Under the pieces are notes generated by a model. The model did no database searches and was not told the origin of the DNA. It saw nothing but the letters and a program-made list of their open reading frames with translations. 64,000 bases of DNA from Diadema setosum (Eukaryota; Echinodermata; Echinoidea; Diadematoida; Diadematidae), in the NCBI RefSeq assembly GCF_964275005.1, contig NC_092706.1, forward strand, positions 23,405,187 to 23,469,186, given 5' to 3'. The position numbers and the translations under genes are program-made. How positions within the stretch are numbered: position 1 is the stretch's first letter; every line of letters begins with the position of its first letter. Below are positions 45,976 to 58,400 of the stretch, in pieces.

Positions 45976-46449
45976 CTGTGGATGTCAAAACATCACAAAT
46001 ATTCATCAATTGGTGATTAGATCTGGTTCATCACTGAGCGAACAGACTTAACATTGACAAGGCATGTATGATATGAGACGTGTCAGTGACTGGCATGTAT
46101 ATCCTATACACGTACATTAATGTTTAGACACATCTTACAACAACGAGTGTAGTAGGTAGTAGTAGTAACTGTTGCTAAGAAATTTATAAAGTAGGCCTTT
46201 ATTGATTTTTGAAACAGTAAAAAGCGTATTTATAGGAATTATTTGACAAAGTTGCAAGCAAAGAGTCACTATCAAATTTGAGTCCACGCATTCGTGCCTG
46301 TTGCTTTATTTGCCGCATTGTTAGACATGGTTGTAAAAATGACAACATCTTTTGTTAATGTTCGATGAGCTAGCAGTTCTTCTTCTTCTTCTTCTTCTGA
46401 TTAAGTCTGCCTCCTTCAATAGACTGAAGATTCTTGCAGACTGGTGCTA

Positions 46450-47030
46450 TTTACATTATAATACAATTTATTTACAGATATTTACAAGCACATAGAAAAG
46501 TTGACGAAAAAAACAACAACTAGCCACTGTGATCAACCATTAGACGGTTTCGAAATGATCCCACAGATGGCGCTGAAACAATTTCTGACGACAGGGAATT
46601 CCAGTTCCTGACAGTTCTTGGGAAGAACGAATGGCGATGCGATTCAGTTCTCGAATATGGTACCTGATAGGAGTGTGGTTGCGAGGCTCTCGTTAACTGA
46701 GTAGCCTGTTTGATAATATAGTCCTGTGCTGAAAGAGGAGTGAGATTATTGTGTATTTTGTACATCATAATTAGCCTGTCATTTTCCCTGCGCTGTTCCA
46801 GAGTGGTCCAATTAAGTTCTTGTAGCATTTTGGTGACACTCGAGGTGTTATGGTAGCGATTTAAACTGAATCGCGCAGCTCTTCTCTGGACCATTTCCAC
46901 TTGGTGGATTAGGTTCTTGGTAGATGGGTCCCAAACTGTGGAAGCATATTCAACAATTGGTCGAACCAACGTTTTGTAAGCTGTGGCTTTAACAGCTGAC
47001 TGGATATTAAATTCTTCAACAAAAGTGCAG
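46450..47030 (-). pseudogene. LINE reverse transcriptase C-terminal fragment
   Basis: A minus-strand frame (46520-46969, continuing upstream to ~47030) reads YKTLVRPIVEYASTVWDP, then VQRRAARFSLNRY and FPRTVRNWNSLS. This is the region after the RT catalytic core in CR1/L2-like LINEs. The catalytic part is missing. It lies in the intron between the stalk and transmembrane exons of the minus gene, in the same orientation as the gene. Confidence 0.8.
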
Positions 47031-47814
47031 GGAGTTATTTAAAAAAAAAAATGCGGTATTCGGAACAGACCTGCTGGGTATTTAAGACAGTCAATCATTG
47101 TTGTTGTACGTCTTGAACACATTTTCCCCGTATAAATGTATCGTCTGTATGCCCCCAAGTGGGCACCTCGGTCCAAAACTCTGCTGTTTAATTATGACTT
47201 TATTCAAGTTCAAGGCAGTGTGAGAATGACATGTATAGAACAGAGCAGGTCCACCGTTTCATTCAAAACGAATGACAGGTTAAGACACGTATTTGGGGTA
47301 CAAAAAAAAAAATAATCGAAGTTTACATTACCGCAACACAAAATACGTATATACCATATCACACACAAACTATCAAATATTAATCAATCAATCAAATATC
47401 AATGATATCACTGCGTTAAAATGACAACAGTGGTATCTTCCGCAATATCAATACAATAGTCTTCATTTAAAAAATAATGACTAAATAACACAAACAAATA
47501 ATATATTTACAAGCCATTTATAAGCCTAATCATCATCATCATCATCTCATTTTCACTGTCTTCAATTTTCATTTGACTCTATGCCCCAAACTGTAGATGT
47601 CTGAAAGAGTTCGTCGCAAGATGGCGCTATAACCACTTAGGTACGTTCTTTCCTTTATTTTCAGCTACTATAATTTCTGAACGTCCAACCGTCCGCATTC
47701 CTTGTTGTTACAGTTTTCATTCAGATACTATACACAAGGCAGACTGTAACAATAAAGCGGAACTGGTGGAAAAGTAACAGAAGGAGACAAACATCGCAAA
47801 AAATTAAGAATTAC

Positions 47815-47928
47815 CTGGCAAACCAGACAAGGTTACTGGGGTGCTTGGCGTATCCAGAAAATCATCCAGTGTAGGTGACGTACTATTTTCTGAACCTTTT
47901 TCTGGAGCTTCTGAAGGAGTCGTAACAC
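47815..47928 (-). CDS. Ser/Thr/Pro-rich stalk exon (minus gene)
   Basis: The exon follows 'cttgaataaag' and ends 'ttgccag|gtaatt'; it is 114 bases (38 codons), phase 1-1. It encodes a linker rich in Thr, Ser, Pro and Glu (VTTPSEAPEKGSENS ... DTPSTPVTLSGLPG), suited to O-glycosylation between the SMB domain and the membrane. The NST triplet is an N-glycosylation site. In the plus gene this position is taken by four sushi exons. The acceptor has a poor pyrimidine tract, which lowers confidence in the exact start. Confidence 0.65.
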
Positions 47929-48394
47929 CTTTATTCAAGATACGGTTCAAAGCCCACAAAAAGTAGGCCAAAATGAATTTTCAGAGATTTTTTTTTTTTA
48001 ATTCTTTGAAAGAGTAATTTCTAAGCTTAAGTGTACCTAACACATTTGAATTAGTCCATCCTTACCAATTTCAAAAGTGATCAAAAGTGATTGAAATAAG
48101 AGAGAATTAGAAAACGCAGTTTCATAGAAAAGGGAGAAAAGATGATTTAAAGGTTAACAATAAGGGTCACTCATCAGGCGTGATATGTGCAGAAGTATCA
48201 ATTAAATTAACAGTCTGTCTGAAAAAGTGTGCTCAAGAAAAAACTGTTCATATCTCGATTTTGGCTTTGTTTTAACCCGCCATAATTTTGACAGTAGGTA
48301 GAGAAAAGTTTACTCTCCTAGGGAAGACAAATTCTTTTAAAAATTGAGTCGATCAACCGAAATGAAAATGGAAGTTCACCAAAAAAAAAAAGAG

Positions 48395-48431
48395 CAAATT
48401 ATGATTCTCTGTAACAGAGAATCATAATTTG
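48395..48431. repeat. Perfect 17-bp hairpin
   Basis: 'caaattatgattctctg' is followed by a three-base loop and its exact reverse complement. Poly-A and poly-T runs lie just outside, so the whole structure extends as a longer imperfect hairpin. It is intronic in the minus gene. It is probably a tiny foldback repeat rather than an RNA gene. Confidence 0.6.
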
Positions 48432-48927
48432 CGACTTTTTTTTTTTTGTGTAGATTTTTGAGCCGGGTGGTGCATGAATACATAAATGAGATAATCGAAC
48501 AATCTAACAAAATAAAGTGAATACACAAATAGTTGTTTATTTTACGGAATTTTCTTCTGAATTGCATTGCTGAATGTTTATTATTATCTGATGATTAGCG
48601 CACCACAGTTTGGAACCTTAGAAAGTAGATGCCCACTATAACAAACTTATTCCGAAAATCAAAATCAAACAAGAATAATAAAAATAATAACAAGAATCTT
48701 AATCAAATAGCAGTTAAGCTCCACAGGGTGCCTTTAACGATTTTGTTGTTGTTGTTGTTGTTGTTGTTTACGTTTACACCATTCAAACCCGCTTCCGATA
48801 AGAATTCTACTTCCTCGTTGGCTCTCAGCCAGATTGTCCTCTCCAGTGTTTATCTTCGATACGTTCATTATTACTTCTTGGAGTAAAAAAAAAAAAAAAA
48901 AAAAAAAAATCCCTACTGTAAACATAC

Positions 48928-49059
48928 GTTTGCAATGATCCTCGTAGTCGATACAGCAGTCTTTAGAACGTTCTAAATATAATGATGCACATGTATCCGA
49001 GCAGTCACAACTTGAACTCCCTGTTTGACCACATCGACCGTAGCAGGTATCGGTTTTAT
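48928..49059 (-). CDS. Somatomedin B domain exon (minus gene)
   Basis: On the minus strand the exon follows 'tcttcaaacgcag' and ends before 'gtatgt'; it is 132 bases (44 codons) and phase 1-1. It encodes an eight-cysteine SMB domain: DTCYGRC, SSCDCSDTCA, ERSKDCCIDYEDHC. It matches the plus-gene SMB exon at 18994-19128 in most positions and shares the sequence 'caaacgcag' before the acceptor. Phases join it to the SRCR-C exon upstream and the stalk exon downstream. Confidence 0.9.
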
Positions 49060-49658
49060 CTGCGTTTGAAGAGAAAACAAAATCATATTCTGGTAGTTTG
49101 CTAATAGCTATCAGATATAACGATATGGAATACACACTTCCGCGTGGTAAAATATTGTCTAACCGTAGTCTATTTTGTTCGATAAGAACGCTTGAATAAG
49201 ATAAAAATAAGCTAAGATATAAAAAAAGGCCACTTATGCTTTCATATCTATCTATAATCAATTTTGTTATATGATAACCCTTGCATTAAGATACCTATAT
49301 TTTCACATATTGAGCTTGTCTCATTGTAGAATATTTTGATTTAAAATATTAACATAATATACTATGGATGGAGGATGGTGCATATCTTTGAAACTTCTCA
49401 CTGTGCTTTGCAAGAAGACTAGTGTTTGTTGTTGTTGTTTCTCTCTCTCTCTCTCTTTCGGGGACATAATCATGCATCCTGCCGTGGAAGTCTTTGGGTC
49501 TTTGATCATGCGATGGTTTATTTTTTTTTTTTTCGCCACAAAGATTATTCCTAATTGTAATGTAGTTATTTCTTCATATCAACCAGTTGATTACAAATCA
49601 TCACAGATCAGTAACAAACAATAGGTAGCATAAAGCTTTTACTGTACGTTTATCAGTG

Positions 49659-50140
49659 TATGAACTGGTTCATGAAATGGTGATCTCCAGTAAATTCATT
49701 CAGTTGCTCAGTGATAATCTAACTTGTTTAGATTGCAGAAAGAATTGATTAACTTTATGTTTGATGCATGGCACTCATTTTGATAGTTATATAAAGAAAT
49801 ATTTGAAAGATGTGAAATGACGTCAAAGTGAAAGGACGTCATGAAAACAAATGCCATGGATAAAGATGTCAGAAGTGAAAGAAAAAAAATGCCTGACGTA
49901 GAAATATCAACACTGAAAACTGTAGAATGTCATTACTGGTTCAACATCCAATTATTAATACCAGTCAAAACATTACGTTTTCCGCTGGCAGTTTTCATTA
50001 TGATTTGTTACCGTTTACACTCAATCCACTATGTTTACCTTCCGCTCGAGTATTATTATTATCTTTGAACCTCAACATTTTGTACGTGGGAGATTCTGTT
50101 TTGTTCTTTTCACCCTCTTTTCTTCCTTTAAGTAACTTCT
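49659..50140. repeat. Intronic duplication, copy 1
   Basis: 'gttcatgaaatggtgatctcc' through 'cattttgtacgtgggagatt' is repeated in the same orientation at 51957-52770, about 2.3 kb away. The second copy carries a SINE insertion. Part of the segment also occurs inverted in the plus gene intron at ~18470-18830. The copies differ by roughly one base in ten or fewer. Confidence 0.75.
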
Positions 50141-50146
50141 AAGTAA

Positions 50147-50395
50147 GCGCAGTTATCATTCGTAATTAGAAATTATAAACAAATATTCTAAATCATTCTT
50201 TTAATAGCAATCCTTGTCTTTACATGTGTAAGATCACAAATACATATCGAAAAGGCACATTTTAGTAAGATCTATCTTGAGCATCCGGTTTGTTTTTACT
50301 CATGTATTATCTACATTGGAGTAAACTTTACCAAGTGCAATTTGTATGCCTGCTTACCTTATAGACTAGACAACAGGGTTTTTTTTTTTCTTCTC
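50147..50395. repeat. Intron segment shared with 59943-60240
   Basis: 'gcagttatcattcgtaatta' through 'gcatccggtttgtttttactc' and 'ggagtaaactt' recurs in the same orientation at 59943-60240, just upstream of the Cys-containing exon of the minus gene. The match is ~250 bp with small indels. It suggests that intron-plus-exon blocks were duplicated within this gene. Confidence 0.75.
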
Positions 50396-50922
50396 TTTTT
50401 TGTAACTGATTAATAACAGTCCTTACTCCTTGACTCTATGCCCCATCATTTGCCCATACTCCCCAACAACCATCAATTAATAAATCGAAACCCATCTTCA
50501 CATCTGCATTAAAAATCATTTTCAGAATAAAACAAGAACCCAAACACAAAATTCTACATTATTCAAATAACCTATAACCCATGAACCACTCTTTCTCCAT
50601 AAAATCACTTCATATCAATACATAATATTAAACCCAATTCAAACAGAATGCATAAAATTAGACTGTTTCCAAAATACAAACAATAATCTCGTAATCTCAG
50701 TATAGAACAGTATAACCTCAACTTTCCAAATATCATTAACCACTTAATAACATTTGACCCAAATGACCTGAGATTCCCTCCCCTTACCAACAGAAACAAA
50801 ACAAAAAATCTATATGAAAAGGAGTCCGAGCCAACGGCAGCGATATAATAAACCTTTAGTTTGCCTCCATCTCCTACCAGCGGCTACACTCCTCTCCCCC
50901 CCCCCAAAAAAAAAAAAAAAAA

Positions 50923-51057
50923 GATTATTTGCTTCAGAACGGTCTTATATTCAAGTAATGTGCAGTTTAATGCCCCGTCACTGTACAGGCGCGCTAACCC
51001 GGAAACATTAAACTGTACATTACTTGAATATGAGACCAATCTGAAGCAAATAATTTC
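50923..51057. mobile_element. Palindromic MITE-like element
   Basis: The left 'attatttgcttcagaacggt' and 'caagtaatgtgcagtttaat' pair with the right 'attaaactgtacattacttg' and 'ctgaagcaaataat'. The ~135-bp foldback is preceded by a C run and an A run. Confidence 0.7.
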
Positions 51058-51555
51058 CACACAACAATAGATATATAATGTACTATTTAATGAATCCCAC
51101 AAGGATTGCGCAATCATCCTCCAGCATCCCCACTGATCAGTTACTAGCCACCCCCTTTAATCTGTCACGATTCGTTAGCAACTGAATGAAGAGATAACAC
51201 CACCGCTAGAAATGATCTTTCCGGAGAATTACATTAAACGCTCTATCGATCAGAGATGAAAACATGAAAGGATGCATGACTAAGTCCTCGAATGAGAGAG
51301 AAAAAAAACCACACCACTACTCTTCTTGCAAAGCACATCAAGAACATTTTGAACCACCCTCCATCTGTGGTTTACATATCATTATATTAAGATAAAAACA
51401 ATTATTAGAACAGTGAGGCGAGCTCACTAAGTAAAAATACAGAAATCTTAATGCAAGCGTTGTTACACAAGAAAATTGGAACAATTATCCCCCAGCATTC
51501 CCCCTGATTCCCACTCATCAGTTACTAGCCATTCCCTTTAAGGACTAACAAAACA

Positions 51556-51915
51556 GGGCGGTGAGTTGGCTCAGTCGGTAGCGCGTCTGCCTCACGATCC
51601 TAAGGGCCCGGGTTCGAACCTCAGTCTGGCATGGAGTGAGCAATGTTGTGTGTAATCATACCGTCCCTCTAGCAAGAGGCAAAACACTCTGTCCCTCGGA
51701 TAGGACATGAAATGGAGGTCTCGTGTATGAGAGAGTCACAACTCATGCACGTAAAAGATCCCGCTTCATTCATTCATCGCAAAGAGCAGGGTGTTTAACC
51801 CGGCAAAGTGGTCCCACCTCACATCCAACTGGACCCCATGGAAGACCAGCTTAGCGTAGCTGAATATGGGCTATCCAGCCATCTTCTCAGATGGAAAATG
51901 AACAACAACAACATT
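51556..51915 (+). mobile_element. tRNA-derived SINE, full copy 1
   Basis: The head has an A box 'tggctcagtcggtagcg' and a B box 'gggttcgaacc'. The body 'catgaaatggaggtctcgtg' to 'ctatccagccatcttctcag' and an (AAC)n tail follow. It is ~360 bp and intronic in the minus gene. Confidence 0.85.
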
Positions 51916-51956
51916 AAGCACACAATGGTAAAGTTTTTTTCATTGTAAGTTATCAG

Positions 51957-52770
51957 TGTATGAAATGGTTCATGAAATGGTGGTCTCCAGTAAATTCATT
52001 CAGTTGCTCTGTGATAGTCTAACATGTTTAAATTGCATAAAGAATTGATTAACTTTATGTTTAATGCATCGCACTTCCTTTGATAGTTATATAATGATAT
52101 ATTTGAAAGATGTTTACATGAAGGGCGGTGAGTTGGCTCAGTCGGTAGCGCGTCTGCCTCACGATCACGCGGCCCGGGTTCGAACCCGAGTCTGGACTGA
52201 GCAACGTTGTGTGTAAGCATACCGTCCCCTCTCGCAAGAGGCAAAACACTCTGTCTCTCGGATAGGACATGAAATTGAGGTCCCGTGTATGAGAGAGTAA
52301 CAACTCATGCACGTATAAGATCCCGCTTTTAGCAGTCATTCATCGCAAAGAGAAGGGTGTTTAACCCGGTGAAGTGGTCCCACCTCACATCCAACTGGAC
52401 CCCATGGAAGACCAGCTTAACTATAGCTGAATATGAGCTATCCAGCCATCTTCTCATATGGAAACTGAACAATAAAAAAAAAAGGTAAAAGGAAGTCATG
52501 AATCCAAATGCCAGTGATAAAGATGTCAGAAGTGAAAGAAAAAAAATCAATGTCTGACGTAGAAATATCAACACTGAAAACTGTAGAATGCCATTACTGA
52601 TTTAACTTTCAATTATTAGTACCAGTCAAAACATTACATTTTCTGCTGGCAGTTTTCTTTATGATATGTTACCGTTTACACTCAATTCACTATGTTTACC
52701 TCCCGCTCGAGTATTATTATCATCTTTGAACCTCAACATTTTGTACGTGGGACATTCTGTTTTGTTCTCT
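51957..52770. repeat. Intronic duplication, copy 2 (with SINE inside)
   Basis: It matches 49659-50140 on both sides of a SINE at 52123-52486. The interruption shows that the SINE arrived after the duplication. The segment ends close to the SRCR-C exon of the minus gene. Confidence 0.75.
52123..52486 (+). mobile_element. tRNA-derived SINE, full copy 2
   Basis: It has the same A box, B box ('gggttcgaacccgag') and body as the copy 570 bases upstream, and ends in an A-rich tail. Short 'aag'- or 'catga'-like sequence at both junctions may be the target duplication. It sits inside the second copy of the intronic duplication. Confidence 0.85.
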
Positions 52771-52908
52771 TGTTCTTCCTTTTTTTTTTCTTTCCTTTTT
52801 GTTTGTTTGGAGAGAAGAACTTTTGATGGTAAGTCCTGCAACATTATTTCTCTCTCCCTTCCTTCGTTCCTTCGTAAAGAAACAAAATTAAAAGACAATT
52901 TTACTTAC

Positions 52909-53054
52909 TCTCACAAATGACGCCAGCAAGTAGGCTACAGTTTGAGTTAACGGTCACTTCGATGGGAAAGGTGCAGTTTGATAGAGGAGTTCCACCTTCA
53001 AGAGAATTCAGATAACTCAAAAGTGGAATACCCCAAGTTTTGTTTGGATCACAG
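52909..53054 (-). CDS. Exon encoding the C-terminal half of an SRCR-like domain (minus gene)
   Basis: On the minus strand the exon starts after 'tggttgattgtgag' and ends 'tgtgaga|gtaagt'; it is 146 bases, phase 2 in and phase 1 out. It reads CDPNKTWGIPLLSYLNSLE, then GGTPLSNC and NCSLLAGVICE, closely matching the plus exon at 18116-18252. NKT and NCT give N-glycosylation sites. The frame remains open upstream to an ATG at 53095, giving a hydrophobic N-terminus (MVCVSCCCLWLIVS) that could be a signal peptide if this is a first exon. Otherwise the SRCR N-terminal half 6 kb upstream precedes it, but that exon ends in phase 1 and does not fit. Confidence 0.7.
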
Positions 53055-53150
53055 CTCACAATCAACCACAAACAACAGCACGACACACAAACCATCTATA
53101 AAGATTTAACATATTTGTATTAAAAGATTAGCCTAGTTTGCAAAGCCCTC

Positions 53151-53199
<49 letters not shown>

Positions 53200-54710
53200 G
53201 TATGTATAAACACCTTATATAATATACATAATATATAAATATACGTATATATGTACATATATATATATTACCTGTACATGTGTTGTTGAAAATATCAAAT
53301 CTATCAAATAACTTAGATTTCAAGTTTTGTAGATTACAACTTTCATGTTTATAATCAAATATATTGCAAGTATAACACAGACATTTCACGAATGAGCATA
53401 TTGCACACATTGCATACTGGGTGCCATATCAAGGGAACTGATTTGTTCAAAAGTAGTCCAGTCAAAATACGACAAAAAGTGGGTTAACCCACAACTAATT
53501 GCAACAGAAACGATTCCACTTGCATTTGACCCGGAAGAGCTATTAAAATAACGTATTAAAAGTTCCCTAAAATTCGAGTGGTGGATCAGTGTCTAATTTG
53601 CATAAATTCAAAATGGCCGCCATACAACCTGTTTATGCCTATATCTCGGGATACGTAACCAATAGAAAGTAAATTCCGGTTTCTAAACTATGTTTTTTAG
53701 GTCAAGGAATACAATTATGTTATCTGTAGCAACTTTCAACCATCCCTTTATATAGTTTTTGCATATATTTGCATATAATTATATGCAAAATGGCCGCCAT
53801 ATTGCCTGTGCAAGCCCGTATCTTCGTATACCATAAATGAAGTACACTCAGGAATAAGTCGCTATATATCTGGACATAAAACCCACAAAAAAAAAAAATA
53901 TATTCTGGTGTCTAAACCTATGTTTTTTTTTTTTTAGGTCAGGGAATACAATTATGATATTAGCAGTAACTTTCGAGCTTCCCTTTAAACATTTTTTGCA
54001 TATATTTGCATTTAATAAATGCAAAATTGCAGCCATAATTCCTCTACAGGCGTATATCTCTATCTGTAAAAGGTACCCAGTGGTGGTGTCTATGGTCTTA
54101 ATTTTACTGCTGAAAGTCACTGTTGTAGAAAACGTTCCAATCAGGAATAATTACCTATATTTCACTAAAAATTTGCATATATTTATACATAAATCTATTC
54201 AAATTAAGAGTAGCTTATATCCATAAGCTACTCTACAAAAGTTTCATGAGTTTGGACATTTGTTTAGAGAATGTTCTTGTCATATTCTGGTACCATGTCA
54301 CTCACTCACTTTCTGAATAAAAGACCCAGGGGTCCAGCCCTCACTGAGTATCTCAAGTTCACCTTCCATCCATTCTTACAGACTTTTACTTGGGAGAGAG
54401 GAAATTGGAAGACTTTGGGAACCTCTAGGGCCATATCTACAAGCCTTTAGGGACCTCCATGGTCCAGGGAGGCATGATGTTCATATATTCATGACACTAG
54501 CAATAAATGCACCTACAGTACTAAGTTTGTTGAAAATTTGACCATATATGTTTTCAAAAAGAGGATCAAAAATCAAAAGTGGCCCCAATAATTTGGTCCC
54601 AGCCCCAAGGCGTCCGCACCTATAAGTAATATTTAAGGTGCCTTTGGGCATCCTGTGGCCTGGGGTGGAGGGGGGGGGGGGTTGGAGTATATATAAATAT
54701 ATATATATAA

Positions 54711-54905
54711 TAGATGACGAAGTATGGTGGTAATGCATTTCAGTTCAACAGTGCTATTTATTCAGACCAAATTTTCGACGGATACATTCGTCTTCCTCAG
54801 GATCGACAATGACAATTGTGAAGAAAGACGAATGTTTTCGTCGAAAATTTGGTCTGAATAAATAGCACTGTTGGACTGAAATGCATTACCACCCTAATTC
54901 GTCAT
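54711..54905. mobile_element. Palindromic MITE nested in the long-TIR element
   Basis: The left 'ggtggtaatgcatttcagt' and 'tatttattcagaccaaattt' pair with the right 'aaatttggtctgaataaata' and 'actgaaatgcattaccacc'. The outer 'gatgacgaa' and 'ttcgtcatc' complete a ~195-bp foldback. Confidence 0.8.
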
Positions 54906-54944
54906 CTTTTCTGTACTGGTACCAACACAAGGATTACAAGTATC

Positions 54945-54985
<41 letters not shown>

Positions 54986-55158
54986 TCCTAGATGGGTCAT
55001 TTGGAAGACATTTCCATTTGTTTTATATGCAAATTTTAAAATACATGTTCAATGGCAATTTACGCAATTAATGGAGACACGAAAATTGTCTCCTTAATGA
55101 CCAGTTGTCTCCCTAATGAAGACACTTCCCCCCAATATGTCTCCCTAAGGTGCCAACT

Positions 55159-55199
<41 letters not shown>

Positions 55200-55200
<1 letters not shown>

Positions 55201-55448
55201 GAAGAGTTTGTTTGCAAAAACCGATAAGTCCATATTTGCCAAATGGAGATATTTGCGATTAAAGGTCAAGAAAAATAAAGAGAATAATGAAGAAAATTTT
55301 TGCTTCTTTTGACCATATCTTCAAAAACATAGATTTATATGTAGTGACCAATATATCATTTAAAAGGTATTATTTTGTACTTAATGACAGAGACCGTACT
55401 TCAAAATCTTCAAAAATGGACTTATCGGTTTTTTGCAAACAAACCCTT
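55200..55448. mobile_element. MITE with 'tttgtttgcaaaaa' TIRs inside (TA)n
   Basis: The ends 'gaagagtttgtttgcaaaaa' and 'ttttttgcaaacaaaccctt' are inverted. The body matches the copies at 22269, 33014 and 37327. A (TA)n run lies directly on the left. It is nested in the long-TIR element. Confidence 0.75.
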
Positions 55449-58400
55449 TATATATACAATGTGTAATATTTCGAAAACAGTTAAACTGCGAAAGTAAACT
55501 TAAATCTATATGCAATCTCCAAGATATTCAACTTTGTACATTATACCTAGCTCTGTTACACTTGGTTCTACTTTTGTGTGTGTGTGTGCGTGTGTGTGTG
55601 TGAGGGTGTATGTGTGTGAGGGGAGTTTTTTTTTTTTAAATAGATTCCTTAATTTCGGGGTTCTGGGACCTTTTGGACATGGTGTCTATTTGAACACCTT
55701 GAATGTCTATCATCCTTGGGATGCTACTTGCCTAGTTTGTTGAAAATCTGTCATTACATGGGTTTTTTAAAGAGAACCTGGAAATGGTTTTTGAAAATGT
55801 ATGCATGACCGACGACCGGACAGTAGAATATAAATGATGGCTATTTGCAATATTAGCTTGAACTTTTTTTGCTGTCTTGAACCTTTGGCTAAGATGAGTT
55901 TAAAATCTAATGGATCAAAGTCACTTGATTTCAAGAAAACTTTCTTTCGTTTCCTGTACATTATTTTCATTTTCTAGCTTGTGATAATACAGATACTAAG
56001 GTATGTAATGTGATCTCTCAAAATAGAGATCAATGATAAAAGTGAAAAACGAGTATAGCTTACACTCACAGTGTTTTATGTGTTTACCACAAATTCTGGA
56101 CTAGGATGGTGTGAAATTGCAGTTGATTAATTTAAAGCAAACAGGATCTCGGCTCCATTTCATATTGAAGCGTGGTAAGTCTCACGTTTGTTGCAAACTG
56201 TGTCGATGTCTTTCGAGAATGCTTCTTATTCCTAGTCACCAATTAGAACAGCATAATCTCACTCCTCACATATTTTAGAAATACAACATTACAAGTGTCT
56301 GATATATGGCCCGCATCTGACACTGGTATGGGTTGTGTGCAGTCAAATCTGCTTGCCCTGCAACTATACACTGCCAGTTGCTAACATCCTGTCTTGCAGT
56401 TGCATCAGACTTTCTTCAGGAGTTCCTTAATAGCTGCAGCTTTGTCTGTAGTGATCAGAACATATTTGATTTTTTGATTAAACATCTTCCTCAAATCGTC
56501 CCAATTCCAATGATTGTATGTCATTTCCCTTCCACTGTTTAACTTGAAGAAAAGCTGCTACCGAGGTGGAGGGAAGGGACCTTTTGGAAGGGTTAGGAAC
56601 AGAAAATGATGTTATGTATTTTCTTTTTTATCTGACTTAAGACTGCTTTTTCGCCAGCAAAATTGAATTCAGCCTTCATGCTGCTCGCATTTCTAAAAAA
56701 CAACAACTGTGTGTTGGTGAAAATGTTATTAGTGCGAAGCCTCAATGCAATAGGAAACATTTCTTTTAATAAAGCTGCAGATACAACACGAAAAATGGTA
56801 AAAGTAAGACTGATAAGAATTTATATGTGTTGTATGAGCTTGAAGCCATTGAGAAGGATGCTGTTTGTATTGATCGACTGATGAATCCAGAGTACTAGTA
56901 ATAGAACTGTTAAAGGGACATTCCAGACGATTTTCATGATTTCACATCATGTAGTACATAAATCGACAACTCCATGTATAGATTTGTGGAATTTATTGTG
57001 GTTCTTGATCAGAGAAACAATACTTTGAAAGACCTTAAATAAATTACACTGAACAAGGATGATGACATTGGAGGTTCACATATTTCAGAAATGTAGCAGT
57101 GTAATTCCATTACAATACCACTTGCTTGCGAGTTCACCTGTGTATAATCTATGCATGCCTTCTTCTTTTGTTCTGCTTCCTTGAGCCCCAATTAAAGCAT
57201 TTTTATGGTGACTCTGCCATGTCATCATCCTTGTTCATTTCAATTTGTTCTAAATTTTGAAAATATTCTTATTCTTCAACCCAGTTATCATAAATTCTGA
57301 AACTCTGTCCTCTGTATAACTAATAGTTATTCAAATGCAAAAATCTGAAAGTCATCCGGAGGTCTCCTTTAAGGCATTTCCTTTTTTTCTTTTTCTTTGT
57401 ATCTGGCTGTAAATCACAATGTTTTACATTTTCAGTGAGTCACTGGGTGAAACCGTGCAAGAATATGACAAAATCCACTTCCATACAAATTATCACGGTC
57501 ATATGTTGCTCATTGATAAACATGCCGTTACCAAAAGTTTTGCAACAAAGGACACAAGTATCAACTAAACATGGATGTAAATCATCGCAGGTAAGAAAAA
57601 AAATGTTTGAAAAAAACCCTGCTGAATGATTTAAGACCAATTTTTGTGTACCGTAAGCACACTTTGAAAGCCATATGAGATATGTCCAAACTCATGAAAC
57701 TTTTGTAGAGTAGCTTATGGATAATCATGAACTTGATGATATGCCCCCCCCCCTTTGGCAAAAAAAAAAAAAGAGAAGAAATAAAGAATTGCAACATAGA
57801 CACAAGTAATAAGCAGTAAACATGAGGGCAAATTACAACACATAATACATTAAATATTATGCAATCATGAAATATTTTAACGATTCCTACTGCATAATTT
57901 GAGACTTTAATATTTGTGTACCTATTGAGCACACTTTGGAAGATAAGTTGAATTTACAGTTAAATAAAGGTATGTTCTATTCGATGCTACTTACAGTTGT
58001 TTTCTGTTTTGAGGCTGTATCTCAACAAAATGTGAGTACAATATAATACAATACTTTTGATAAATGCAAGAATATACACACTAGGAGTAGGATAATCATC
58101 AAGGTTTTAAATGGTATTATAACAATTTTCCCTTGATATCTTGGATGAGACATTACAGTACAATTAACGTTCTGCAGCTTGTATTCGTATATCTGAAATC
58201 ATATTCACGGTAGTAATTTGAATAGATTTATGCATAAATATATGCAATTTTTAGTGAAATATAGGTAACTATTCCTGAGTGGAACGTATTCTACATCAGT
58301 GATTCTCAGCAGTAAAATTAAGACCACAGACACCATCACTAGGTACCTTTTACAGATAGAAATATAAGCCTGTAGTGGCACTACGGCGGTAATTTTGCAT

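Noticed and set aside
52123..52200. tRNA gene
   Set aside because: A and B boxes are present but no full cloverleaf was apparent, the sequence continues into a SINE body with a tail, and several copies exist.
53055..53095. Certain signal peptide and start codon for the minus gene
   Set aside because: The hydrophobic stretch is plausible, but the same stretch is T/G-rich intron-like sequence and the plus homologue lacks a good signal peptide.
56333..56881. Possible transposase fragments inside the long-TIR element
   Set aside because: Two short frames (69 and 72 codons) have no recognisable catalytic motif, so no call was made.
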